Shown here: positions 24,180-31,493 of the stretch, in pieces
Numbering within the stretch: the first letter of the stretch is position 1
Layout of the letters: each line of letters opens with the position of its first letter
Source of the DNA: DAOUBP01 sp034432655
Lineage (GTDB): Bacteria > Chloroflexota > Anaerolineae > CG2-30-64-16
DNA: 63,991 nucleotides
Reading direction: 5' to 3'
Assembly (NCBI GenBank): GCA_034432655.1
Contig: DAOUBP010000065.1
Coordinates: 1-63,991, forward strand
The notes under the pieces: model-generated
Database searches by the model: none
Told to the model about the DNA's origin: nothing
Seen by the model: the letters and a program-made list of their open reading frames with translations, nothing else
Position numbers and translations under genes: made by a program

Positions 24180-26419
24180 TGCGCTTCTCCTTCGGCCATT
24201 GCGGCCTGCACCGGGGAGGCGATCCGACGTCGGTTGCGGGAGTGCACCACATCCGCCACCCCGCGTGCGCGCCGGCGCTGCGCGGCCGCGTCCAGGACCC
24301 CGGCCAGGTGCGGGAACGCATCGCGATGGTGCGGTAACGGGATCGCCTCCACAAAAGCCTCCTGGAAACGCGGCTCCAGGGCGATGCCGACGTAATGGGT
24401 CCACCGCGCCAGCCGGCGGGCCTCCTCGCGCGCCTGGCGGTTCAACAGCGCAATCCGGGCGCCGTCTCCGGCCGAGTTGCCGACTGTCGCCACCCGCGCC
24501 AGGTCGCAGTCGGGGATCATGCCGATGACCATCGCATGCAGCGGGTCAATGTAGCTGCCGAACGCGCCGGCCAGCAGGATCCGGTCCACCCGCGTGACCC
24601 CCATGCGTTCCATGAGCAGCCGGGCACCTGAATACAGCGCGGCCTTGCCCAGCTGGATGTTGCGGATGTCGTCGCTGGTGATCACGATCGGCCGGCCCGT
24701 GCTGCTCTCATGCGGCCAGGCCAGCACGAACTCAGCCTTGGCCTCCTGCCAGCTCAACCGTGGGCTCTGAACCTCAGGCGCAAAACGGCCATCGGGGGTC
24801 AGCACGCCGGCCATGAACAGCTCGGCCACCGCCTCAATGATCCCCGACCCACAGATGCCGGCGGCGAGGATAGCGGATGGCGAATGGCGAATAGCGAATG
24901 GCGAATGGCGAATGGCGGATGGTGATTCGTGATTCGTGATTCGTGGCTCGTGATTCGTGACTCGTGATTCGTGACTCGTGATTCGTGATTCGCCGATTCG
25001 CCGATTCGGCGATTCGCTGATCCGTCCATTCGCTGATTCGCTGATCCGCTGATCCGCCCACTCGTCGTTCCACTCCTCACGCCCGATCACCTTAAAACGC
25101 ACCTCCAGCGTCTCAGGGTCTATGCGCACGCGCTCGATAGCACCCGGGGCTGCGCGCATGCCGTGGCGGATCTGGGCGCCCTCAAACGCCGGGCCGGTGG
25201 GACTGGATGCCGAGTAGAGCTCGCGGCGGTTGCCCAACAAGATCTCACCGTTGGTGCCCACGTCTACGATCAGCCAGATCTCGTCTTCCGGTGCCTTGTC
25301 CGGCTCTTCGGCCAGGATCACGGCCACGTTGTCCGCGCCCACGTGGCCGGCTTCCAACGGCAGGATGTGCGCCTGCGCCCCACGCGCCAGCCGCAACCCC
25401 AGATCGCGCGCCTTGATGTCCACCGCATCGCTGATGGCTGGCGCGAAGGGGGATTGTCCCAGTTGATGCGGCGGGATGTTCAGCAGGATGTGGTGCATCA
25501 CGCTGTTGCCCACCAGCACGATATCCGTGATGGCATCGGGGGTGATCCCGGCCTCGGCCGCTGCCTGTGCCGCCAGCTCGTTGAGCGCAGCGATGATGGC
25601 GTTGTGCAACGTGGCGAGGCCGACCGGGCCGTTGTCATCGCAATAGCTTATCCGGCTCATCAAGTCCTCGCCGTACGCCACCTGCGGGTTCATACGGCTG
25701 ACGGTGGCCAGTACCTGGCCCGTGCGCAGGTCGCACAAATGCATCGCCACGGTGGTGGTGCCGATGTCCACCGCCAGCCCATAGGCTTCCTCCACATAAC
25801 CCGGCTGCACCCGCACCGCCTCCCGGCCCTGCCAGACCGTCACCGTGACCTTCCAATTGCCCTGCCGCAACGTCTCCTGAAGCTCGCCCAGCAGCACAGG
25901 GTCAAGGCGCACGTCCCGCAGCCCGAAGCTGGCCTCCAGCTCGGCCGCGATGCGATCCCAATCGCCCAGTTGATGCTCCAGCGTGGGCTCGGCCACCTCA
26001 ACGTAGTACAGCCGGATGGCAGGATCCACCTCGATGGCGCGCTCGGTGACCGCCTTGCGTACCACCTGCTTGCGCGCCTGGCTCTCCTCAGGCACAAACA
26101 ACAGCAAATCCCCGCGCACCTCACACGCGCAGGCGAGGCGCCGGCCTGGCAGCCGCGGATGTTTCTCGAAGTAGTGCGCCTCACGGCTGTCAAGCGAGGT
26201 CAGATGATCGGCGGCGGAGGTGATACCGTGTTTGGGGAAGTAGCCCTCCTCCACCACCACCTGGCATTTGCCGCATGTCTGCCGGCCGTTGCAAATGGAT
26301 TCCAGCTCCACACCCAGGCTGCGAGCCGCTTCCAGCAAGTTCATGCCGGCCGGCACCTCGCCCTGGCGGCCGGATGGCTGAAACACGACGCGATGGGTGC
26401 GCGTGGCTTCTGCGCTCAT
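24176..26419 (-). CDS. Ferredoxin/ASKHA-domain corrinoid reactivase (RamA/RACE-like), with repeat insert
   Basis: A 747-aa protein. The N-terminal 2Fe-2S ferredoxin-like domain (1-95) has CNGRQTCGKC and LACACEV cysteines. A middle region leads into the ASKHA ATPase domain (DUF4445) with YGLAVDIGTTTVAMHL, VLVGNSVMHHILL, WLIVDVGTNGEILLGN and LLAGAFGSYID. Proteins of this build use ATP to reduce inactive Co(II) corrinoid proteins to Co(I). The gene lies in one operon with its presumed corrinoid client. Residues about 450-518 are a low-complexity insert (RITNHESR-type) encoded by heptamer-like repeats, placed between conserved parts of the ASKHA domain. Confidence 0.9.
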   Translation of the reverse strand: MSAEATRTHRVVFQPSGRQGEVPAGMNLLEAARSLGVELESICNGRQTCGKCQVVVEEGYFPKHGITSAADHLTSLDSREAHYFEKHPRLPGRRLACACEVRGDLLLFVPEESQARKQVVRKAVTERAIEVDPAIRLYYVEVAEPTLEHQLGDWDRIAAELEASFGLRDVRLDPVLLGELQETLRQGNWKVTVTVWQGREAVRVQPGYVEEAYGLAVDIGTTTVAMHLCDLRTGQVLATVSRMNPQVAYGEDLMSRISYCDDNGPVGLATLHNAIIAALNELAAQAAAEAGITPDAITDIVLVGNSVMHHILLNIPPHQLGQSPFAPAISDAVDIKARDLGLRLARGAQAHILPLEAGHVGADNVAVILAEEPDKAPEDEIWLIVDVGTNGEILLGNRRELYSASSPTGPAFEGAQIRHGMRAAPGAIERVRIDPETLEVRFKVIGREEWNDEWADQRISESANGRISESPNRRIGESRITSHESRVTNHEPRITNHESPSAIRHSPFAIRHSPSAILAAGICGSGIIEAVAELFMAGVLTPDGRFAPEVQSPRLSWQEAKAEFVLAWPHESSTGRPIVITSDDIRNIQLGKAALYSGARLLMERMGVTRVDRILLAGAFGSYIDPLHAMVIGMIPDCDLARVATVGNSAGDGARIALLNRQAREEARRLARWTHYVGIALEPRFQEAFVEAIPLPHHRDAFPHLAGVLDAAAQRRRARGVADVVHSRNRRRIASPVQAAMAEGEAQ
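24868..25065. repeat. Degenerate ATTCG/GCGAATGG repeat tract inside the ASKHA gene
   Basis: About 200 bp built of GCGAATGGCGGATGG-like units, then repeats of GTGATTCGTGATTC with variants (GTGACTC, CGCTGATTCG, CGCCGATTCG). The period is close to 7-8 bp and the reading frame is preserved throughout. Confidence 0.92.
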
Positions 26420-26458
26420 GTCTTCCTTTTGCCTCACAGTTGATCGGAACACGCGGCG

Positions 26459-26487
26459 ATTGTACGCCAAGAGGACAGGATAGGCAA
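26459..26487 (-). promoter_or_regulatory. Promoter of the corrinoid operon
   Basis: On the minus strand TTGCCT (26487-26482) and TACAAT (26464-26459) with 17-bp spacing, about 40 bp before the ASKHA start. Confidence 0.65.
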
Positions 26488-26512
26488 ACTGATCTGAACC
26501 GCCTTGCGCAAC

Positions 26513-26541
26513 TTGTCCCGCCGCAGGTCATGGACTATAAT
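26513..26541 (+). promoter_or_regulatory. Promoter of the pterin methyltransferase gene
   Basis: TTGTCC (26513-26518) and consensus TATAAT (26536-26541) with 17-bp spacing. It is divergent from the corrinoid operon promoter, so the two transcripts are probably co-regulated. Confidence 0.7.
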
Positions 26542-26592
26542 CGAAAGTGTGCCTGCAAGGGCAGCAAATGCATCATCTTCCAGGAGTTCGGC

Positions 26593-27531
26593 ATGCAAAC
26601 TGTACTTCGTTCCAAGACCGGGGTCGAGGCCGTCTTGGGGCCAGACCTCCCCTTCATCGTCATCGGCGAACGCATCAACCCCACCGGCCGGAAAGCCCTG
26701 GCGGCCGAGATGCTGGCGGGCAATTTCGAGCGCGTGAAGCAAGATGCGCTGGCCCAGGTACAGGCAGGCGCGCAAGTGTTGGATGTCAATGCCGGGCTTG
26801 GCGTGGCCAACGCGCATGAGCTGGAGCCCGAGGTCATGGTTAAGGCGATCGAGGCTGTGCAGTCGGTTGTGGATGTGCCGCTCTGCATTGATTCCTCGGT
26901 GGTGGCCGCGCTGGAGGCCGGTTTGAAAGCCGCGGGTGGCCGGCCGCTGATCAATTCGGTGACCGGCGAAGAGGAACGCATGGAGCGGGTCTTCCCCCTG
27001 GTGGCCGAACACAAATGCGCGGTGATTGCGATCTCCAACGACGAGACCGGCATCAGCACCGACCCTGAGGTACGTTTCCAGGTGGCGAAGAAGATCGTGC
27101 AACGGGCAGCGACTTACGGCATCCCGCCGGAGGACATCGTGATTGATCCGCTAGTGATGCCCGCCGGCGCAGTGCACGGGGCCGGTAAAGCGGTGATCGA
27201 ACTGGTGCGCCGCATCCGCGAGGAACTGGGCTGCAACACCACTTGCGGCGCCAGCAACGTCTCCTTCGGCCTGCCCGACCGCGAGGCGATCAACGCCACC
27301 TTCTTGGCCATGTTGATCGGGGCCGGGATGACCAGCGCTATCACCAACCCGCTGAAGCCGGAGTTGAAGAAGGCGTGGATGGCTGCGGATATGCTGATGG
27401 GCCACGATCCCGATTGCATGCGCTGGTTGCGCTATCAGCGCCAGCTAGCGCGCGAGGCCAGGGCGGCTGCCGGCGGCGAACCATTACCTGCCGACGACCG
27501 TGCTGCCCGCCGTGCTGCTCGCGGCGGGTGA
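26593..27531 (+). CDS. Methyltetrahydrofolate:corrinoid methyltransferase (pterin-binding)
   Basis: A 312-aa TIM barrel of the dihydropteroate-synthase superfamily. GERINPTGRKALA and LDVNAGLGVANA are the pterin-binding motifs; PLCIDSSVVAALEAGL, NSVTGEEERM and SNVSFGLPDREAIN follow the AcsE/MtgA/MetH-folate-module pattern. It would move methyl groups between methyl-tetrahydrofolate and the neighbouring corrinoid protein. AGGAG is seven bases before ATG 26593. The C-terminal 30 residues are Arg/Ala-rich. Confidence 0.9.
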   Translation: MQTVLRSKTGVEAVLGPDLPFIVIGERINPTGRKALAAEMLAGNFERVKQDALAQVQAGAQVLDVNAGLGVANAHELEPEVMVKAIEAVQSVVDVPLCIDSSVVAALEAGLKAAGGRPLINSVTGEEERMERVFPLVAEHKCAVIAISNDETGISTDPEVRFQVAKKIVQRAATYGIPPEDIVIDPLVMPAGAVHGAGKAVIELVRRIREELGCNTTCGASNVSFGLPDREAINATFLAMLIGAGMTSAITNPLKPELKKAWMAADMLMGHDPDCMRWLRYQRQLAREARAAAGGEPLPADDRAARRAARGG

Positions 27532-27549
27532 TTCTACAAAGGAGTTTTC

Positions 27550-28419
27550 ATGAACCCTGTTATCGTGCAAATCGGCCCCTTTCAGGTGCACTGGTACGGC
27601 CTGTTGATCGTCCTCGGCGCGGTGCTGGCAGCCTGGCTGTCCACCCGCGAGGCCAGACGCCGCGGGGAGGATCCCGAACACGTGTGGAACCTGCTGACCT
27701 GGTGTCTGATCCTGGGCATCATCGGCGCGCGGCTTTACCACGTCTTCTCCACCCCCACGGGCAACTTCGCGGGGTGGTCGTACTACCGCGAGAACCCCAT
27801 CGAGATCATTGCGTTCTGGCACGGCGGCTTTCGCGGGCTGGGGATTTACGGCGCAGTGGCAGGCGGTGTGTTGGCGGTGATTTTGTATTCGTGGCGTCAC
27901 AAGCTGGTCCTGGCCCGCTGGCTGGACATCCCCACGCCCGGCCTATTGCTGGCGCAGGCCATCGGCCGCATGGGCAACCGCATCAACCAGGAGCTGTACG
28001 GTCCGCCCACCGACCGGCCCTGGGCGTTCTACATCAACCCGAACTTCCCATGCCAGGAGCCACCGGGCTCGCCCATGGCGTGCGGCCTGCCCGAACGACT
28101 GACCGATGCTGCGCGGCAATGGTACGCCACGCACGGCTTCCATCCGACCTTCTATTACGAAGCGCTTTGGAACGTGGGCGGCTTTTTGTTGCTCTGGTTT
28201 GGGGGGCGGGCGCTGGCCCCGCGCCTGCGTGACGGCGACATCTTCCTGGCGTATCTGATCTGGTACGGCATCGGTCGCTTCTGGGTCGAGATGTTCCGGC
28301 CCGACGCGTGGCGGCTGGGCGCGCTGGCCACCGCGCAGTGGATCGGCCTGGCAATGGTCTTGGGCGGGATCATCGGCATCGCGCTCAACCACCTGCGACC
28401 CAGGCCGGCGGTTGCCTGA
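27550..28419 (+). CDS. lgt: Prolipoprotein diacylglyceryl transferase
   Basis: A 289-aa polytopic enzyme that attaches diacylglycerol to the lipobox cysteine of prolipoproteins. Typical features are VQIGPFQVHWYGLLIVLG at the start, GARLYHVFSTP, WHGGFRGLGIYGAV, AIGRMGNRINQELYG (Lgt signature near residue 140) and the His/Arg region HPTFYYEALWN near 198. Length is normal. The ribosome site AAAGGAG precedes the ATG by about six bases; the gap from the pterin methyltransferase is 18 bp. Confidence 0.96.
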   Translation: MNPVIVQIGPFQVHWYGLLIVLGAVLAAWLSTREARRRGEDPEHVWNLLTWCLILGIIGARLYHVFSTPTGNFAGWSYYRENPIEIIAFWHGGFRGLGIYGAVAGGVLAVILYSWRHKLVLARWLDIPTPGLLLAQAIGRMGNRINQELYGPPTDRPWAFYINPNFPCQEPPGSPMACGLPERLTDAARQWYATHGFHPTFYYEALWNVGGFLLLWFGGRALAPRLRDGDIFLAYLIWYGIGRFWVEMFRPDAWRLGALATAQWIGLAMVLGGIIGIALNHLRPRPAVA

Positions 28420-28434
28420 GACCAAAGGAGGCGC

Positions 28435-29595
28435 ATGGTGCAGAGTCCTTCTCCCGGGCCTGTGACGTCGTATCTGACAGCGCCGGCGGCCATGGAACGG
28501 CGCCAACTGGCCGCGGCCTATGCGGCAGCCGTCGGCGCAGCAATGAGCAGCGCGTCAACACGCGAATTGGCCGCCGAAGCAGCGGCCCCAGATGAACTCC
28601 TGGCGCTGTCCGCAGGCCTGACCCGGGCCGCCCAGGCCGAGCTTGGGGCCGCAGATGGACTGGCAGTTGCTGCCGCCGAAGTGCAGCTCCTGGCAGGGGC
28701 AGCCCTGGACCTGCTCATGACCGGAACGCTGGCCGAGCCGCCCCCGCCGGCCCTGCGCGGCTATGGGGCGGAACTGACCCCAGCGCTGGCAGGCCCGGCG
28801 GCCGACCTGGCCCAGCTCCAGGCAGTGATCGCTGCCCCCGAAGCGTATCTGGTCGGCAGCCTGGCCGGCCGCAACCTGGCAGGGGTGGCAGTGCGCGGGA
28901 CGCGCGATCTAGCCTCGGCCGCGGCCGAGCTGGAGGTGGCGGTACATGCTACCCTGGCGAGCATCCGCGGAGACGTGATCACCACGGGCACGCACATCGT
29001 CGAGGGGCTGTTGCTGCTGGATGCGGCGTTGCTGCGCGAGGCGCTGACAGCCGTAGGGGGTGACCTGGCCGGCCGGCTGGGGGTAGATCTGGCAGGGATC
29101 GGCGCGCAGGCATTGCGCTTCGTCCTGGCAGCCAACGAGAAGTTGCTGGCGCTGTTGGGCCTGGATGCGTTACAGGAAGCGCGCAAGCTGCTGCAGGCCT
29201 GGATCGAACAGTTGCGCCAGGGCACCCTTTTCCCCAAACTGGCCGACCGCATCTTGCGCACGCGGGCCACCGAGGCCGAGGTGCGGCGCTGGCTCGCCGC
29301 GTACCAGGGCCCAGAGGACGCGTTATGGGCTGCGCGCGACACGGTGAACCAGCTGGCAGGCCACTTTGCCGCCAAGGCCCGCCTGGCCGACAAGGTAACC
29401 GCCGGGCTGGCCGTGGCCAAAGTGCTGCCGCCGCTGCTCACCCCGGCTGGCCGCCTGGCTGTGGCCGCGGCTTATCTGGCCCTCCTGGCTTACCTCATCG
29501 GCTCCGGCTACGATCACGTAGATTCCGATCGCATCAGGCTGCTGGATCGTGTCGAGGGGGTGCGCGGGGTCAGCCGACGGCTGTTAGCCCCCTGA
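28435..29595 (+). CDS. Unknown alanine/leucine-rich helical protein with C-terminal membrane segment
   Basis: A 386-aa protein I do not recognise. It is almost entirely helical and rich in Ala and Leu, with one or two hydrophobic helices near the C-terminus (about 335-365, LAVAAAYLALLAYLIGSGYDH). A strong AAAGGAGG ribosome site and conserved downstream gene order indicate a real gene. The GC-rich alanine content means repeats or spurious similarity are likely in searches. A membrane-anchored cytoplasmic role is possible. Confidence 0.65.
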   Translation: MVQSPSPGPVTSYLTAPAAMERRQLAAAYAAAVGAAMSSASTRELAAEAAAPDELLALSAGLTRAAQAELGAADGLAVAAAEVQLLAGAALDLLMTGTLAEPPPPALRGYGAELTPALAGPAADLAQLQAVIAAPEAYLVGSLAGRNLAGVAVRGTRDLASAAAELEVAVHATLASIRGDVITTGTHIVEGLLLLDAALLREALTAVGGDLAGRLGVDLAGIGAQALRFVLAANEKLLALLGLDALQEARKLLQAWIEQLRQGTLFPKLADRILRTRATEAEVRRWLAAYQGPEDALWAARDTVNQLAGHFAAKARLADKVTAGLAVAKVLPPLLTPAGRLAVAAAYLALLAYLIGSGYDHVDSDRIRLLDRVEGVRGVSRRLLAP

Positions 29596-29619
29596 GCGCT
29601 GTCCCCATTGAAACGCGCC

Positions 29620-30396
29620 ATGCGCATCGGCACTTACAACATACAGGGGCTGCGCGGCTACCCACCCGAAACCGCCGCGGCCGCCCTGGGCGATCCCGAG
29701 GGACCGGCCGCGGCTGCCCATTTCACCCGGGTGTTCACGGCGTTGGGATGCGATTTGTTGGCAGTGCAAGAGGGGCCTTCAGCCGTGCAGATGGGTCGCA
29801 TTGCCGCTGCGCTGCGCTATCAGATGGCCCGCTTCCCCTCGCCGCTCTACTGGCCCGGCTACCTGCTGACCCGCTACCGGATTCTTTCAACGCGCTCTCT
29901 GGCCCGCTGGCGGCCCCTGGCCGACCGCTGGCCGTTCAGCCGCATGGCGGGGATGGCGCTGCTGGAGTTGCCGGATCGCAGCCGTTTGCTGGCGGTCGCC
30001 CTGCATCTGCACCCGCGCCAGGCGCGTATCCGCCAGGAGGAGGCCGCGCTGGTGCGGGCGCACCTGGACGCCTGGCTGCCCGCGGCCGACCATGCGATCG
30101 TTTTGGGCGACTTCAACTGCGCGGCGCCCGAGCAGATCCACCTTGACCTGCAAGCGCGTGGGTTTGTCAATGCCCTGGTCGCGGCAGGCGGCGGGGGCCA
30201 ACCCACCTATGACGCAACCGGAGACAGAGCCTTCCCGGTGGATCATATCTATGTGAGCCCTCAGCTGGCGGAGCGACTGGTCCGGGCGTGGGTTGTGCGT
30301 GATCCGGGCTTCTGGCACCCGGGACCGCTCCCGCCCGGCGCATGGCTGCACTCAGATCATCTGCCGGTAAGCGCAGAATTCAAGTTTCCAGGCTGA
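29620..30396 (+). CDS. Endonuclease/exonuclease/phosphatase family protein
   Basis: A 258-aa EEP-fold hydrolase. Motifs: RIGTYNIQGL (Asn/metal site), LLAVQEGPSAVQM (catalytic Glu), ALHLHPRQARIRQEE, VLGDFNCAAPEQ (Asp/Asn) and HSDHLPVSAEF (terminal catalytic His). Such enzymes cleave phosphodiester bonds in nucleic acids, sphingolipids or inositides; the substrate is not clear. A TTG at 29608 is the only start upstream of ATG 29620, which begins just before the conserved strand. Confidence 0.85.
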   Translation: MRIGTYNIQGLRGYPPETAAAALGDPEGPAAAAHFTRVFTALGCDLLAVQEGPSAVQMGRIAAALRYQMARFPSPLYWPGYLLTRYRILSTRSLARWRPLADRWPFSRMAGMALLELPDRSRLLAVALHLHPRQARIRQEEAALVRAHLDAWLPAADHAIVLGDFNCAAPEQIHLDLQARGFVNALVAAGGGGQPTYDATGDRAFPVDHIYVSPQLAERLVRAWVVRDPGFWHPGPLPPGAWLHSDHLPVSAEFKFPG

Positions 30397-30484
30397 ATTG
30401 GTAAGCCAGTTCACAGAACCGACATCCCAGCCGTGGTACCAGTTGCACAAACTGACCGATATCCTGATACACGGAGAAGAAACC

Positions 30485-30691
30485 ATGTCTGTAACCGTCA
30501 CGTTGGACATCCCGGCCATCTCTTGCGGCCATTGTGTCATGACCATCAAGCGCGAAACCCGTGAGCTGCCCGGCGTCCTAGCGGTCGAGGGGGACGCGCA
30601 GGCCAAAACGGCCACCTTCACGCTGGAAAGCGAAGCGGTGCTGGAGGCGGTCAAAACGACCCTGGCGGAGATCGGCTACCCCGCAGCGTAA
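30485..30691 (+). CDS. Heavy-metal-associated (CopZ-like) metallochaperone
   Basis: A 68-aa HMA domain with the metal-binding loop ISCGHCVMTIKRE (CxxC at residues 14-17), LPGVLAVEGD and a final IGYPAA. These proteins carry Cu(I) or related soft metals to P-type ATPases or cuproenzymes. ATG 30485 follows GGAGAAGAAACC; the frame upstream lacks the fold. It lies just ahead of the cytochrome c maturation genes, but no copper ATPase is in the window. Confidence 0.9.
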   Translation: MSVTVTLDIPAISCGHCVMTIKRETRELPGVLAVEGDAQAKTATFTLESEAVLEAVKTTLAEIGYPAA

Positions 30692-30785
30692 CGCGAAATT
30701 CATCCCGCAACCTGACATTTGTGCGCTCAGCGCGCGCGTCGCAGGGTAATACCGTAAGACTGATGTGATCATGTGACCTTTGTCG

Positions 30786-30815
30786 TTGACGGCTGACGCG
30801 CCTGTGTGGTATACT
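30786..30815 (+). promoter_or_regulatory. Promoter of the ccm operon
   Basis: TTGACG (30786-30791) and TATACT (30810-30815) with 18-bp spacing, 50 bp before the ccmE start. Confidence 0.65.
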
Positions 30816-30864
30816 CTCGGGCGAAACTTGCCAGTGCAATAAGAGAATCATGGTCGGAGGCAGA

Positions 30865-31353
30865 ATGGCAGAAAGTTCCACGATTTTGCGTGGGGCCGTG
30901 TCGGCCAACAGGGCCAACAGCAAAATCAAGTTCATCATCGGCGGTCTGGTCATTGTGGCCCTGATCGCCTATTTGATCATCTCTTCGATCTCGACCGCAG
31001 GCGCATACTTCCGGGAAGTGGGCGAAGTCTTGGATCAGCAGGCAGTCTTGACGGGCAAAAACCTGCGCGTCAGCGGCAAAGTCGTCACAGAAAGCATCCA
31101 GTACGACGCAGCGAACCTCGACCTGCGTTTCCGCATCTCTGACCCTGCCGACCCTAGCAAACAGCTGCCCATCCAGTTTCACGGCGTGCAACCGGATCAG
31201 ATCGGCCGGGAGAACACCGAGGCCATCGTCGAAGGCACCCTCCTGCCGGACGGCAGCGTGCAGGCGAACAACCTGTTGTTGAAGTGCCCGTCCCGCTACG
31301 AAGAGGGTGTGCCGAAAGACTACGAGGAAGTAAAGGTTGAAGCGGTTAAGTAG
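30865..31353 (+). CDS. ccmE: Cytochrome c maturation haem chaperone CcmE, Cys variant
   Basis: A 162-aa membrane-anchored OB-fold protein (TM at about residues 22-45) that carries haem covalently in the periplasmic space to apocytochromes. The haem site of classical CcmE is HxxxY; here the matching position reads LLLKCPSRYEE, i.e. Cys141-x3-Tyr145. Cys-type CcmE proteins are known from some anaerobes and archaea. ATG 30865 has GGAGG just upstream; an in-frame ATG at 30850 has no ribosome site. ccmA, ccmB and ccmC follow. Confidence 0.92.
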   Translation: MAESSTILRGAVSANRANSKIKFIIGGLVIVALIAYLIISSISTAGAYFREVGEVLDQQAVLTGKNLRVSGKVVTESIQYDAANLDLRFRISDPADPSKQLPIQFHGVQPDQIGRENTEAIVEGTLLPDGSVQANNLLLKCPSRYEEGVPKDYEEVKVEAVK

Positions 31354-31420
31354 TTGAGTAGAGGGCTGAGGGCAGTAAGGGAAGTATCGGAAGCCAGCGA
31401 ATTGGCATCCTGTCGGGCCG

Positions 31421-31456
31421 GAGACGGTCGCCCTTCAAGCGGGTGGCCGTCTTTCG
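31421..31456 (+). terminator. Hairpin after ccmE
   Basis: A 12-bp stem with two G-U pairs (31422-31433/31441-31452), 7-nt loop, followed by TTTCGTGTCTTGTT. It could end or attenuate the ccmE transcript before the dihaem gene. Confidence 0.6.
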
Positions 31457-31493
31457 TGTCTTGTTGATACGTCTTGCCGCACGAGAATTGACC

